Shown here piece after piece: positions 32,557-40,840 of a stretch of 64,000 nt of DNA. This stretch comes from Micromonospora coriariae (GTDB taxonomy: Bacteria > Actinomycetota > Actinomycetes > Mycobacteriales > Micromonosporaceae): contig NZ_LT607412.1 in assembly GCF_900091455.1 (NCBI RefSeq), forward strand, positions 2,046,001 through 2,110,000. Reading direction: 5' to 3'. A program made the position numbers and the translations under genes. Below the pieces are notes generated by a model. The model was given only the letters and a program-made list of their open reading frames with translations, was not told the origin of the DNA and did no database searches. How positions within the stretch are numbered: position 1 is the first letter of the stretch; every line of letters begins with the position of its first letter.

Positions 32557-33357
32557 ATGACGGTTCAGATCGATCTCACCGGTAGGACCGCGCTGGTCAC
32601 CGGTTCGACCCAGGGGATCGGCGCCGCCATCGCCGCCGGCCTCGCCCGCGCGGGGGCCCGGGTGGCGGTCAACGGCCGCACCGCCGCCAGCGTCCAGCAG
32701 GCGGCGGTGGCGTTGCGGAGCGAGGTCTCCGGCGCCGACGTGATCGAGGTCGATGCCGACGTGGCCAGCGACGAGGGCACGGCCCGGACCCTCGACCTGC
32801 TGCCCGCCGTCGACATTCTCGTAAACAATCTCGGCGTCTTCGGCCCCACTCCCGCGCTGGAGATCTCGGATGACGAGTGGCGTCGCTACTTCGAGGTGAA
32901 CGTCCTGGCCGGCGTCCGACTGACCCGCGCCTACCTGCCCCGGATGATGGAACGCGGCTGGGGACGCGTGCAGTACATCGCCAGCGACTCGGCGGTCGCG
33001 ATCCCGGCGGAAATGATCCACTACGGTGTCTCCAAGACGGCACTGCTCGGCGTCTCGCGCGGGTTCGCGAAGGCTGCCGCCGGCACGGGCGTGACGGTCA
33101 ACTCCGTGCTCGCCGGGCCCACCCACACCGGCGGCGTCGAGGCCTTCATCTCCGAACTCATGGGCGACAAACTGCCGTGGGACGAGGCGCAGCGGGAGTT
33201 CATGCGACAGCACCGGCCGCAGTCCCTGCTTCAGCGGCTGATCGAACCCGAGGAGATCGCCAACATGGTCACCTACCTCGCCTCTCCCCTCGCCTCCGCG
33301 ACGACCGGCGCCGCGGTCCGGGTCGACGGCGGCTACGTCGACGCGATCATCCCGTAA
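32557..33357 (+). CDS. SDR family oxidoreductase
   Basis: A 266-aa classical short-chain dehydrogenase. The cofactor motif is TGSTQGIGAAIA (residues 16-27), the catalytic set Ser in YIASDSAVA (near 144), Tyr in IHYGVSKTAL and Lys four residues on. The usual NNAG is NNLG (near 91), a small change in the structural motif. The C-terminus RVDGGYVD is typical. Residue Arg after the second strand (NGRTAAS) suggests NADPH. The ATG has AGGA 8 nt upstream. Substrate unknown. Confidence 0.88.
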   Translation: MTVQIDLTGRTALVTGSTQGIGAAIAAGLARAGARVAVNGRTAASVQQAAVALRSEVSGADVIEVDADVASDEGTARTLDLLPAVDILVNNLGVFGPTPALEISDDEWRRYFEVNVLAGVRLTRAYLPRMMERGWGRVQYIASDSAVAIPAEMIHYGVSKTALLGVSRGFAKAAAGTGVTVNSVLAGPTHTGGVEAFISELMGDKLPWDEAQREFMRQHRPQSLLQRLIEPEEIANMVTYLASPLASATTGAAVRVDGGYVDAIIP

Positions 33358-33383
33358 ACCGGTTCCGGTCGGCCATCGACCAG

Positions 33384-34451
33384 TCAGAACTGGACGACGT
33401 GACCCACCCGTGGTGGCGTACGGCCGCCGAGGACCTCGAGCCACGCGTGCCGCAGGGCTTCCGGGCCCGCACCGACCCGGACGTCGAGCCAGCCGCTCAC
33501 CACGGCGGTGAACCGTTGCCAGGCCTCGGTGAACCGTTGGTCGAGCCCTTCGCGGCCCCATTCCTGGCTGCGCTTGCGCATCTGGACCGGCGCGAAGAAC
33601 ACCTCCTCGGCGGCGTCGGCGTTCGGGGTCTGGTTGGTGAGCCCGACCGCGATGTCCCGCACGAGCTGGCCACCGAGGTGTCGTCGCAGAGCGGTACGGG
33701 TCGACGGTGCGCCGGACAGATCGAGATAGGCGGTCGGAGCCACATCGAGGACACCGATGTCGTCGTAGGAGAGGACCTCGTCGTAGCAGCCGAGTGAGCG
33801 GGTGAAGGCGAGGTTGCCCGGTGCGGTGAGCCCGACCAGGCGTGGGCCACGGCCGTGCAGTTCGAACGCCGTGGCGTAGGCGGTCTTGCTGGACGCCGAC
33901 GACATCACCAGCGAGGTCGCGCCGTAGAAACCGTTGTCGGCGACCTGGTCGGCCAGCATGAAGGAGGTGAAGAACAGCGGCCGGAACAGGACCAGCAGAT
34001 CCTCCTGCTCGGGCCGGTACGCCGGGTCGCCGGCCGTCGACCGGTAGGCGTTGTACGGCGAGGGCAGCTCGGCCCGGTGCGCGCTCGCGTCGCGGAACCC
34101 GGACGCGTCCACCCGCTGCGGCCGCACCACGAGGTGACCCGCGGGCGGGAGGTAGCCGTAGACCCGCTGCCCCTCCGCGATCTCCGGAACCGTCGACGCG
34201 ACCACCTCGGCGAAGCCCCACAGCGGCGGGAGCCCCCACTGCGGTCCGAGCCCACGGGCGTCCGGCGGGAAGAACTGCCAGTAGCGCATCGAGTCACCGA
34301 GCACCGCGTAGGTCACGTTGTTGGCGGTTAAACCGACACGGTCCACCCGGAGCAGCGCCGCACCGTCGGGCAGAGCGGAGGTCGCGCCATCGACGATGGT
34401 GGTCCGGCCGAGGTCGCCACGGGCCACGGCGAATGTCCATGAGGCAGGCAT
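33384..34451 (-). CDS. DUF2855 family protein
   Basis: A 355-aa protein that matches the DUF2855 family throughout. It resembles a degenerate medium-chain reductase: DRVGLTANNVTYAVLGDSMRYW (residues 37-58), WGFAEVVAS, and a Rossmann-like part SSASSKTAYATAFELHGRG. The zinc ligands of alcohol dehydrogenases are absent. Role unknown. The ATG is 6 nt after a TAGCGT box with TTGTCT 17 nt further up, so it is leaderless, and a TetR-type palindrome overlaps the promoter. Confidence 0.85.
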   Translation of the reverse strand: MPASWTFAVARGDLGRTTIVDGATSALPDGAALLRVDRVGLTANNVTYAVLGDSMRYWQFFPPDARGLGPQWGLPPLWGFAEVVASTVPEIAEGQRVYGYLPPAGHLVVRPQRVDASGFRDASAHRAELPSPYNAYRSTAGDPAYRPEQEDLLVLFRPLFFTSFMLADQVADNGFYGATSLVMSSASSKTAYATAFELHGRGPRLVGLTAPGNLAFTRSLGCYDEVLSYDDIGVLDVAPTAYLDLSGAPSTRTALRRHLGGQLVRDIAVGLTNQTPNADAAEEVFFAPVQMRKRSQEWGREGLDQRFTEAWQRFTAVVSGWLDVRVGAGPEALRHAWLEVLGGRTPPRVGHVVQF

Positions 34452-34457
34452 GGTCTG

Positions 34458-34502
34458 ACGCTAGACAGCCCAGGAAACGGAGACAAGTGCACTCTCAGTG
34501 CA
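34458..34502 (-). promoter_or_regulatory. Leaderless promoter and palindromic operator of the DUF2855 gene
   Basis: On the minus strand: TTGTCT (34481-34486), 17 nt, TAGCGT (34458-34463), 6 nt, ATG. Immediately upstream, TGCACT-CTC-AGTGCA (34488-34502) is a perfect inverted repeat of the kind TetR-family repressors bind. No TetR gene is adjacent. Confidence 0.6.
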
Positions 34503-34566
34503 AAATCCCACTCACCGCGGCTCGGGGCGGCGCGACGGCCGGCCCTCATGCGTCCCTGCCGTTCGT

Positions 34567-36036
34567 CTATGGGGACTCCACCATTGCGGCAAGGAGGGCG
34601 GCGACCGGCACGGTTGCGAAACCGACCCGGGTGTCGCTGGCCCCGTAGGGCAGCCACAGCTCGCCGTCGTGGATGAGCCCGCCGCAGGAGTAGACGACGT
34701 TGGGTACGTACCCGTCCCGGTCGCCCTGGTCGGGTGACAGGAGCACGCCGGGCAGGTGCGCGAGGACCCGCTCCGGTCGGTGCAGGTCGAGCAGGAGCGC
34801 GCCGATGGCGTACCGGCGCATCGGCCCGACACCGTGGGTGAGCACGAGCCAGCCCGCGCGGGTTTCGATGGGAGACCCGCAGTTGCCGACCTGGATCAAC
34901 TCCCAACTGTCCCGCGGGGTGTGTATGGGGACCGGGAGCTGCCAGCGGTTGTCGCCGTCCAGCACGGTCAGACCGATGGTCTCGCCGTCGGCGCGGCAGA
35001 GAGCCAGGTGCCGGCCGCCGACGGTACGGGGGAACAGCGCGATCCCCTTGTTGCGGGCGCCCGGCCCGCGCATCGGGGTCATCTCGAAACGGCGCAGGTC
35101 GCTGCTGGCCAGCGCGCGGGTGGCGATGTTCGAACCGTCGTACGCGGTATAGGTCGCCCGGTACACCGGACCGGACTCGTCCACGAACCGAACGAACCGG
35201 GCGTCCTCCATGCCGTTGCTCTCCGCCGGGGTGGCCGGCCAGAGCACCCGTTCGTGCAGAGCCGTGTCGGCGGGAAAGGCCGTGGCGTAGCTGCCGGCGT
35301 TGGTGCGACGCAGGTGCTCGAGGGTGCCCATCCCGGTGCTGCGGGAGAGCAGATCCGCTGGCAGGTCACCGAGCACCCGCTCGAAAGTGGCCTCGTCATA
35401 CCGGTCGGGCAGGGCGTCCAGCACCGTGGCGCTGACCTCGTTGTCGACGTCCTCCTCGGCCAGCCCGGCAGCGAGCAGGTCCCGGCGGTGCCGTACGCCC
35501 GTCCGCTGTCCAACGGCCAGAGGGCCGGACCGGTCGGCGACCACGAGCTGGCGCCCGGGTCCGAGGACCGCGGTGGCGAAGCCGATGGACGACAGGTGGC
35601 CCTCGCCGATCTGGCGCAGGCTGACCGCGACGCGCAGCTGCCCGGCGCTCAACTCGGTCTGGTCGGGATGGGCCACCATTGACGGGTTGCACAGGGCGGC
35701 CGACTCGACCGCGTACTCGTGACTGAAGTAGGCGCCCACCAGGAGCCGGCTGGTGGGGGAGAGATCCCAGGCCCGCGCGGCGCGGTGCCGGACGAGGCCG
35801 TAGTGGTGGTGGAACGTACCGGCCAGGTCGCGGTGCCGGGGGCCGAAGCGGTCGAAGGTGTCCCTCAACAGCCTGCCGGTCTCCTCGTCGTCGAGGCGCG
35901 CCACACGGTCGATGAGCGCACCCGCGCGGCTGCGTACCACCGCGGCGTCCTCACCCGGGACGAAGAGCTTGACGATGACCCGGCGTGGATCCGGCGTGAG
36001 GATGCGGTCCTGCCGGACGACGCGGATGCCGGTCAC
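34567..36036 (-). CDS. GH130 family glycoside phosphorylase-like protein
   Basis: A 489-aa protein with a five-bladed propeller of the GH130 type, whose known members phosphorolyse beta-mannosides. Landmarks: NPSMV near 120, SNGMEDARFVRF near 272-283 (E-D-A-R-F holds the catalytic Asp), TYTAYDG, KGIALFPR, and the closing GNCGSPIETRAGWLVLTHGVG. An extra N-terminal helical region (1-110) is present in the longer GH130 subgroup. The GTG start overlaps the previous stop (GTGA). With the helical-barrel and GT4 genes it forms one operon. The sugar is not known. Confidence 0.82.
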   Translation of the reverse strand: MTGIRVVRQDRILTPDPRRVIVKLFVPGEDAAVVRSRAGALIDRVARLDDEETGRLLRDTFDRFGPRHRDLAGTFHHHYGLVRHRAARAWDLSPTSRLLVGAYFSHEYAVESAALCNPSMVAHPDQTELSAGQLRVAVSLRQIGEGHLSSIGFATAVLGPGRQLVVADRSGPLAVGQRTGVRHRRDLLAAGLAEEDVDNEVSATVLDALPDRYDEATFERVLGDLPADLLSRSTGMGTLEHLRRTNAGSYATAFPADTALHERVLWPATPAESNGMEDARFVRFVDESGPVYRATYTAYDGSNIATRALASSDLRRFEMTPMRGPGARNKGIALFPRTVGGRHLALCRADGETIGLTVLDGDNRWQLPVPIHTPRDSWELIQVGNCGSPIETRAGWLVLTHGVGPMRRYAIGALLLDLHRPERVLAHLPGVLLSPDQGDRDGYVPNVVYSCGGLIHDGELWLPYGASDTRVGFATVPVAALLAAMVESP

Positions 36037-37085
36037 GACAACCGCCGGGCGTGCTGCAGGGTGGAGATGAGCGCGAGCGTGGATTCGGCGCCCTGGTTCA
36101 GGTTGGGTCCGTGCGGGGTCAGCCCGTCGTAGCCGCCGCCGGTCGCCGGATCCCACATCGGCGTGCCGAGGTCGTTGTCGCCGAGGAACCACCCGACCGC
36201 CTGCCGTATCCCGGTCTCCCAGCCAGGGTCGCCGGTCACCGTGGCGGCTGTGGCGCAGGCATCGGCGAGGGCTGCGACCTCGATCGGCTGCTGGTCATGG
36301 TGGAGTCGTACGGCACCGTGCCGCCATCCCTTGACGGGCACGACTGACAGTCGTCCGTCGCGGAGTTGAACCGCCCGCAGCCAGGTCAGCATCCGCAGAC
36401 CGTCGTCGAGGGGCGGACCGCCGTGGCGCAGCTGGCTGGCGGCGATGATCACCTCAGCGAGGGCCGGGTTGGCGTAGGTCAGGTGCTCACGCGGCCAGGG
36501 CCACCGCGGGTCGGATCCGGGGGCGCCGACCCTGGTGGCCGCGTCCGCCAGCAGCGTGGCCGCGGCGACGTGGCCCGGGTGGCGGCGCAGCACCTCGGCC
36601 GCGCCGAGACCGGCGAAGGCCATCGCGTGCGGGGCCGGGGAGCGCCGCGCGGCCCCCCTGCTGAAGGCGACCAGCGCCTCCTCCCGTATCCAGGCTGCGG
36701 GACTGCGGGCGGCGGCGGTGCCCAGCCCCCACAGTGCCCGGCCCCACCAGTCGCCGAGCCCGGGATCGTCGGCCCAGCGCCGATCGTGGCCGAGCCGGTT
36801 GCGGAAGGCGCCGCCGTCGTCCTGGGCGTGGGTCAGGAAGGCCAGGTAGCGCTCCGCGAGCCGGAGCACCTCCTCGGTCGGTTCCGGCTCGCGGCTGATC
36901 ACGACAAGACCGCGGGCCACGTCGTCGGTGCAGTAGCCGTGCTCGCGGCGGACGATGGCGTGCCGCGCGTGCTCGAACAGGCCGGTGTCATCGCTCAGCC
37001 GAATCAGGTGCGCGAAATCCGGCGCCGGCGCCGCCGCCCAGCGTCTGGCGGCCGCCATGGTGGGGCGGCCGGTGGTCGCGGTCAC
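36033..37085 (-). CDS. Alpha-helical-barrel (six-hairpin-like) carbohydrate-associated protein
   Basis: A 350-aa protein without a firm family. Repeated helical hairpins with aromatic residues (HGYCTDDVARGLVVI, GDWWGRALWGLGTAAARSP, QQPIEVAALADACATA, DNDLGTPMWDPATGGGYDGLTPHGPNLNQGAESTLALISTL) are typical of (alpha/alpha)6 barrels in glycosidases and glycosyltransferase-associated proteins. The last block, with GxxxDGL and N-NQGAEST, looks like a sugar-binding active site. GTGA overlaps link it to the GT4 gene before and the GH130 gene after, so the three products are made together. Confidence 0.72.
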   Translation of the reverse strand: MTATTGRPTMAAARRWAAAPAPDFAHLIRLSDDTGLFEHARHAIVRREHGYCTDDVARGLVVISREPEPTEEVLRLAERYLAFLTHAQDDGGAFRNRLGHDRRWADDPGLGDWWGRALWGLGTAAARSPAAWIREEALVAFSRGAARRSPAPHAMAFAGLGAAEVLRRHPGHVAAATLLADAATRVGAPGSDPRWPWPREHLTYANPALAEVIIAASQLRHGGPPLDDGLRMLTWLRAVQLRDGRLSVVPVKGWRHGAVRLHHDQQPIEVAALADACATAATVTGDPGWETGIRQAVGWFLGDNDLGTPMWDPATGGGYDGLTPHGPNLNQGAESTLALISTLQHARRLS

Positions 37086-38218
37086 GCCGACGCCGCGCCG
37101 ACGACGGCCGGGCGGGCCTCGGTGAGCCGCTCGGCGAGCGTGCCGTACCGGGCCGCCACCGCCGGCCAGCGCAGATGCGCGGCCAGCGGTCGGACGCGGC
37201 CGGCCAGCCGGGCGGTCAGACCGGGCTCGATCAGGATCCGCCGGATCGCCGCGGCCAGCGCCGCCGGATTCTGGTGGGGTACGACCAGACCGGGTCCACC
37301 GGTGAGCAGCTCGACGGCGTGCGGGAACGCCGTGGCCACCACCGGCACTCCGGCGGCCACCGCCTCGATGAGCACGCCGGAGGTGACCTGTTCGCGGGAG
37401 TCGTACGGCAGCACGACCACGTCGGCGGACCGGATCAACCGGCCCAGTGCCTCCAGGTCGTGGTAGACGTCCTGGTAGTCCACGGCGTGCGCGATGCCCA
37501 GTTGCGCACCGAGCCGGTGCAGCCCCGACCGGTACGTCTCGCCCTGGTGCTCGATCACCTTGGGGTGGGTCCGGCCCGCGACGGTGTAGGTGGGTGTCGG
37601 TTCCAGGTCCTGCAACCGCGCGAGGGCCTGCAACGACCACTCGATGCCCTTGCCGGGACCGAGCAGCCCCCAGGTCAACAGGTGCGGGCGGGCACGTCGG
37701 TCGACGCGTACGCCGACGTGCTCGGCGGCGCCGTGCGGGATGACCGTGACCTTGCCGGGCGACACGGCGTAGCCGACGAGGAGCCGGTCACGGGCGGTGT
37801 CGGTCATCGTGACGACCGCACCGGCGGTGGCGACGATCTGCTCCAGCAGGGACTTCTGCCGGGCGGAGGGCTGGCGGAGCACGGTGTGCAGGACCACGAT
37901 GCTCGGCACGGTGAGCCGGCGCAGCAGCGGCAGGACGTCCTCGCCGTCGTTGCCCGGGTAGATGCCGTACTCGTGTTGGACGATGGCCACGTCGAAGGTG
38001 TTCAGGACCGCGGCGGCGTCCCGCCAGCCGGCCGGGGTGTGCGCCGACCAGGTGTGCACCACCCCGGGTCCGGGCCGCTGGTCATCGCCGTGGTCGGTGA
38101 CCCGCACGATGCCGCCGCGCGCGCCGTCGGCGGTCAACTGGGCGGCGAGGGCGGAGTTGAAGGTGGCAAGTCCACACCGGGTCGGTGGGTGGGTGCTGAG
38201 GAATCCGTAGCTGGGCAT
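37082..38218 (-). CDS. Glycosyltransferase family 4
   Basis: A 378-aa GT-B retaining glycosyltransferase. The N-terminal domain starts GFLSTHPPTRCGLATFNSALAAQL (residues 4-27) and has VQHEYGIYPG. The C-terminal nucleotide-sugar domain has GLLGPGKGIEWSLQAL and the EX7E-like segment VLIEAVAAGVPVVATAFPHAVEL (near 310-332). ATG with GGAAGG about 10 nt upstream. The protein is soluble. It probably adds a hexose in the same oligosaccharide route as the neighbouring GT4 and GH130 products; the product is inference. Confidence 0.88.
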   Translation of the reverse strand: MPSYGFLSTHPPTRCGLATFNSALAAQLTADGARGGIVRVTDHGDDQRPGPGVVHTWSAHTPAGWRDAAAVLNTFDVAIVQHEYGIYPGNDGEDVLPLLRRLTVPSIVVLHTVLRQPSARQKSLLEQIVATAGAVVTMTDTARDRLLVGYAVSPGKVTVIPHGAAEHVGVRVDRRARPHLLTWGLLGPGKGIEWSLQALARLQDLEPTPTYTVAGRTHPKVIEHQGETYRSGLHRLGAQLGIAHAVDYQDVYHDLEALGRLIRSADVVVLPYDSREQVTSGVLIEAVAAGVPVVATAFPHAVELLTGGPGLVVPHQNPAALAAAIRRILIEPGLTARLAGRVRPLAAHLRWPAVAARYGTLAERLTEARPAVVGAASA

Positions 38219-38329
38219 GGGTGTCGGGCCTTCCGGTTGTCGGCCGCCCCGGGAGTACGAGGGACGAACCTCACGCGTGACGGCGCACACCGGTCAGCGT
38301 GTGTGACCGGCGGAACGGATTCGAGGGGT

Positions 38330-39334
38330 TCAGCGGTGCAGGAGGCGGTCGTAGACGGCGAGATAGTCGGTGACCATCCGGTCCGCGCTGAAGCGCTGCT
38401 GAGCCCGCGCCCGGCAACCTTCGCGGTCGAGGCGGGCGGCCCGGGTCACCGCGTCGACGGCCTGCTCGACGGTGTGGACGAGGAATCCCGTCACACCGTC
38501 GTCGACAACCTCCGGCATGGACCCTCGCGCGTACGCGACGACCGGCGTACCGCAGGCCATCGACTCCACGACCGACAGTCCGAACGGTTCGTCGAAGGCG
38601 ATCGGGTGCAGCAGGGCGGTGCTGGCGCCCAGCACCTCCGCACGCCGGCGGGGACCGACCGATCCGAGGAAGACGACCTGGTCACCGTCGATGTGCGGGG
38701 CCACCTGCTCGGCGAAGTACCGCTCGTCCTGCACGATGCCGCAGATGGTCAGAGGCCGGCCGGCGCGGCGGGCGATCTCGATGGCGGTGTGGGTGCCCTT
38801 GTCGGGATGGATCCGGCCGAAGGCCGCCAGTCCGGGGCCGGCATCGCTGGTGAACGGCAACCCGGTGAGGTCTACGCCGTGCTGCACCGTGGCGAGGTAG
38901 TCGAGCTCGGGGGCCCGGTCGGCGTCGGAGATCGACACGTAGGACGAGCGCGCTCGGGCGTAGGCGGGCAGGATCCCCGCGCCGGAGAAGCCGTGAACGG
39001 TGGTGAGCAGCGGAGCGCGACAGTGTTCCGCGAAGGCCAGCGGCAGCCAGTCGAGGTGGCTGTGCACCAGGTCGAACTGCGCCGAGCGGGCCAGCGCGTA
39101 GGCGACGTGCATCGCCTCCCACACCCGGCCGTCCATGTCCGGGGCGTCCGCGTACCCACGGGGGCAGACGCCGTCCAGCTGGGCCGACGTGACCGAGTCC
39201 AGCGTCGCGAAGAGCGTCACGTCGACGCCGCGGCTGACCAGCCCCTCGGCGAGCAGGCCGGTCACCTGCTCCCAGGGGCCGTAGTGGTGCGGAGGCGTAC
39301 GCCAGGCGACTGGTCCGAGCAGCGCCACCCTCAC
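38330..39334 (-). CDS. Glycosyltransferase family 4
   Basis: A 334-aa GT4 enzyme. The donor loop is WRTPPHHYGPWEQVTGLLAEGL (residues 11-32) and acceptor-side motifs include DLVHSHLDWLPLAF. The C-terminal half has AAFGRIHPDKGTHTAIEIA and the EX7E motif EPFGLSVVESMACGTPVVAY (near 254-273). The GTG start overlaps the stop of the 57-aa gene (GTGA). A 111-bp gap separates it from the next GT4 gene, enough for a second promoter. Donor and acceptor are unknown. Confidence 0.88.
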   Translation of the reverse strand: MRVALLGPVAWRTPPHHYGPWEQVTGLLAEGLVSRGVDVTLFATLDSVTSAQLDGVCPRGYADAPDMDGRVWEAMHVAYALARSAQFDLVHSHLDWLPLAFAEHCRAPLLTTVHGFSGAGILPAYARARSSYVSISDADRAPELDYLATVQHGVDLTGLPFTSDAGPGLAAFGRIHPDKGTHTAIEIARRAGRPLTICGIVQDERYFAEQVAPHIDGDQVVFLGSVGPRRRAEVLGASTALLHPIAFDEPFGLSVVESMACGTPVVAYARGSMPEVVDDGVTGFLVHTVEQAVDAVTRAARLDREGCRARAQQRFSADRMVTDYLAVYDRLLHR

Positions 39335-39504
39335 GGAGAGGGCGCGTCGGCGAGGTCAGCCGGGTCGAGATGCAGGGTGGCGAGCAGGCCGGAGTGCTTG
39401 GCCGGGTCAACCCGCTCCGGCAGCTCGCGCTCGACCCAGTCGGCCCTGGCCTGCTGGCCGCGGTCGCGAAGTGCGCTGACGATCCTGTGCCTGGCAATCC
39501 TCAT
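39331..39504 (-). CDS. Small hypothetical protein (57 aa) heading the GT4/GH130 operon
   Basis: A 57-aa charged, helical protein beginning MRIARHRIVSALRDRGQQAR and ending HLDPADLADAPSP. It has an AAGGGAG ribosome site and its stop overlaps the GTG of the GT4 gene, so it is truly translated. I recognise no domain. The Arg-rich first helix and amphipathic pattern (VSALRDRGQQARADWVERELPE) suggest a binding partner of the glycosyltransferase. Confidence 0.6.
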   Translation of the reverse strand: MRIARHRIVSALRDRGQQARADWVERELPERVDPAKHSGLLATLHLDPADLADAPSP

Positions 39505-40118
39505 CTGGTGCTCCCTTGTTGAGCCGTCCGAAACGGTCATGCTCGAGGACGGCGGTGTGAACGGGTCGGAATCCACCACCGGCCATCGCGCCGAACCCGA
39601 ATGTGCGGTGACCGGTGAATCCGACGGCCGGACGTGGTCGGTGATCAACCAACACGACCAGCACCTCGCGGCGATGGGGATGACGATCGTTAACGCCCCT
39701 CATGGGCTGGTGGCGACGGCATCTGGCGGCCACCGGGGTCCCGGGCGACATGTTCACCGTACGCCCTCGGCCTGTGCAGCTGCACCCGCACGGTGGCCGG
39801 GCGCGCCGGAAACGCCTGCACAGCGGCGCCGGCCGCGCGGCGTACGCTGAAATCACCAGCCGCCGCACATCCATCGACCAGGTCGCCGCCTCTCCGCGGC
39901 GCCGATGGCCGGCCCCTCCCCCCGACCTGCACTCCCGGGCCCCGACAGTCTGTCGCCGCTCGCCCAAAGCCCTCGCCCCGCTGGCGCACACAGACGGCCA
40001 GCTACGCCGGGCACCCATCGGAAGGCGGCGGCTCGTCATGACCGCACCCCGAGACAGGCACGTCCAACCCTCCACCGTCAACGGACACACCGGCCCCACC
40101 AGGAAGGCTGAGCGAGCC
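39505..40118. other. Intergenic region upstream of the GT4 operon and the DUF5994 gene
   Basis: 614 bp with divergent promoters. The plus-strand frame that enters the DUF5994 gene stays open back to 39702, but its Arg/Pro-rich sequence looks non-coding. An in-frame ATG at 40038 could add 27 residues to DUF5994. Confidence 0.4.
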
Positions 40119-40670
40119 ATGTCCGTCACCCAGCGAAACGCCGCCACGGCCTCCGCTTCGACGCCGGCCGCACCTCGGCTCGTCCTCGCCACCGATCCGG
40201 GAAGCACAGTGCTCGACGGCGGCTGGTGGCCGCGGTCCTGGGACCCGACCGCCGAACTCCCCGGCCTTCTGCACGCCCTGGCTGAACGACATGGCCGGAT
40301 CCGGCATCTCATGCTCAACATCCATGCCTGGGACGCCCGGCTCCGGCGGTTGACCGTGGGGCCGGACGTGGTTCATCTTGGTTGGTTCGACACTCTTGAC
40401 CCGGCCGTTCTTGTCGCCACCACGGGCCGGGACATCCAGGTCGACCTGCTCGTGGTGCCACCCGCCACCCCACGGGCGGCAGCCGAGTGGGCGATGACGA
40501 CCGCCGCCGACCCGGCCAACCTCAGACACGCGCCGGACATCCTGGCTGCCGCCCTGGCGCGAGCGGGCGCGGCGGCGACTACGAACGCCGATCGGCACGA
40601 GGTCTGGGACAACGAAGGTGGTAGCGACGGAGTCGCCATGAGGGGCCGGGAGCATCAGGACAGGAGATGA
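40119..40670 (+). CDS. DUF5994 family protein
   Basis: A 183-aa protein. The conserved DUF5994 signature is LDGGWWPRSWDPTAELPGLLHAL (residues 34-56), followed by a helical and strand pattern (HLGWFDTLDPAVLVATTGRDIQVDLLVVPP). The family is restricted to actinobacteria and its function is unknown. AGGAAGG lies 13 nt before the chosen ATG; an ATG at 40038 would lengthen it. It stands alone. Confidence 0.8.
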   Translation: MSVTQRNAATASASTPAAPRLVLATDPGSTVLDGGWWPRSWDPTAELPGLLHALAERHGRIRHLMLNIHAWDARLRRLTVGPDVVHLGWFDTLDPAVLVATTGRDIQVDLLVVPPATPRAAAEWAMTTAADPANLRHAPDILAAALARAGAAATTNADRHEVWDNEGGSDGVAMRGREHQDRR

Positions 40671-40840
40671 CAGGGGCGTCCGGTCGGGCGGAGACGAGAA
40701 CATCCCATCTGCCCTAGTTGCGGCTGCTGCTCCCGTAACATCATTCGGGGCCTTCCCGCCGCATACGACTCGGCCCGTTCTCCCTGTCGCAAGCCGCTCT
40801 CGAGTCCCACCAGACCTCGGAGTCAGTAGACGGGCACCTG

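Noticed and set aside
32485..34239. 584-aa minus-strand frame across the SDR and DUF2855 genes
   Set aside because: It spans two oppositely oriented real genes and reads as Gly/Arg-rich noise.
37175..39850. 891-aa open frame on the plus strand across the GT4 genes
   Set aside because: An antisense shadow: it crosses three real genes with overlapping starts and stops and has no recognisable domain.
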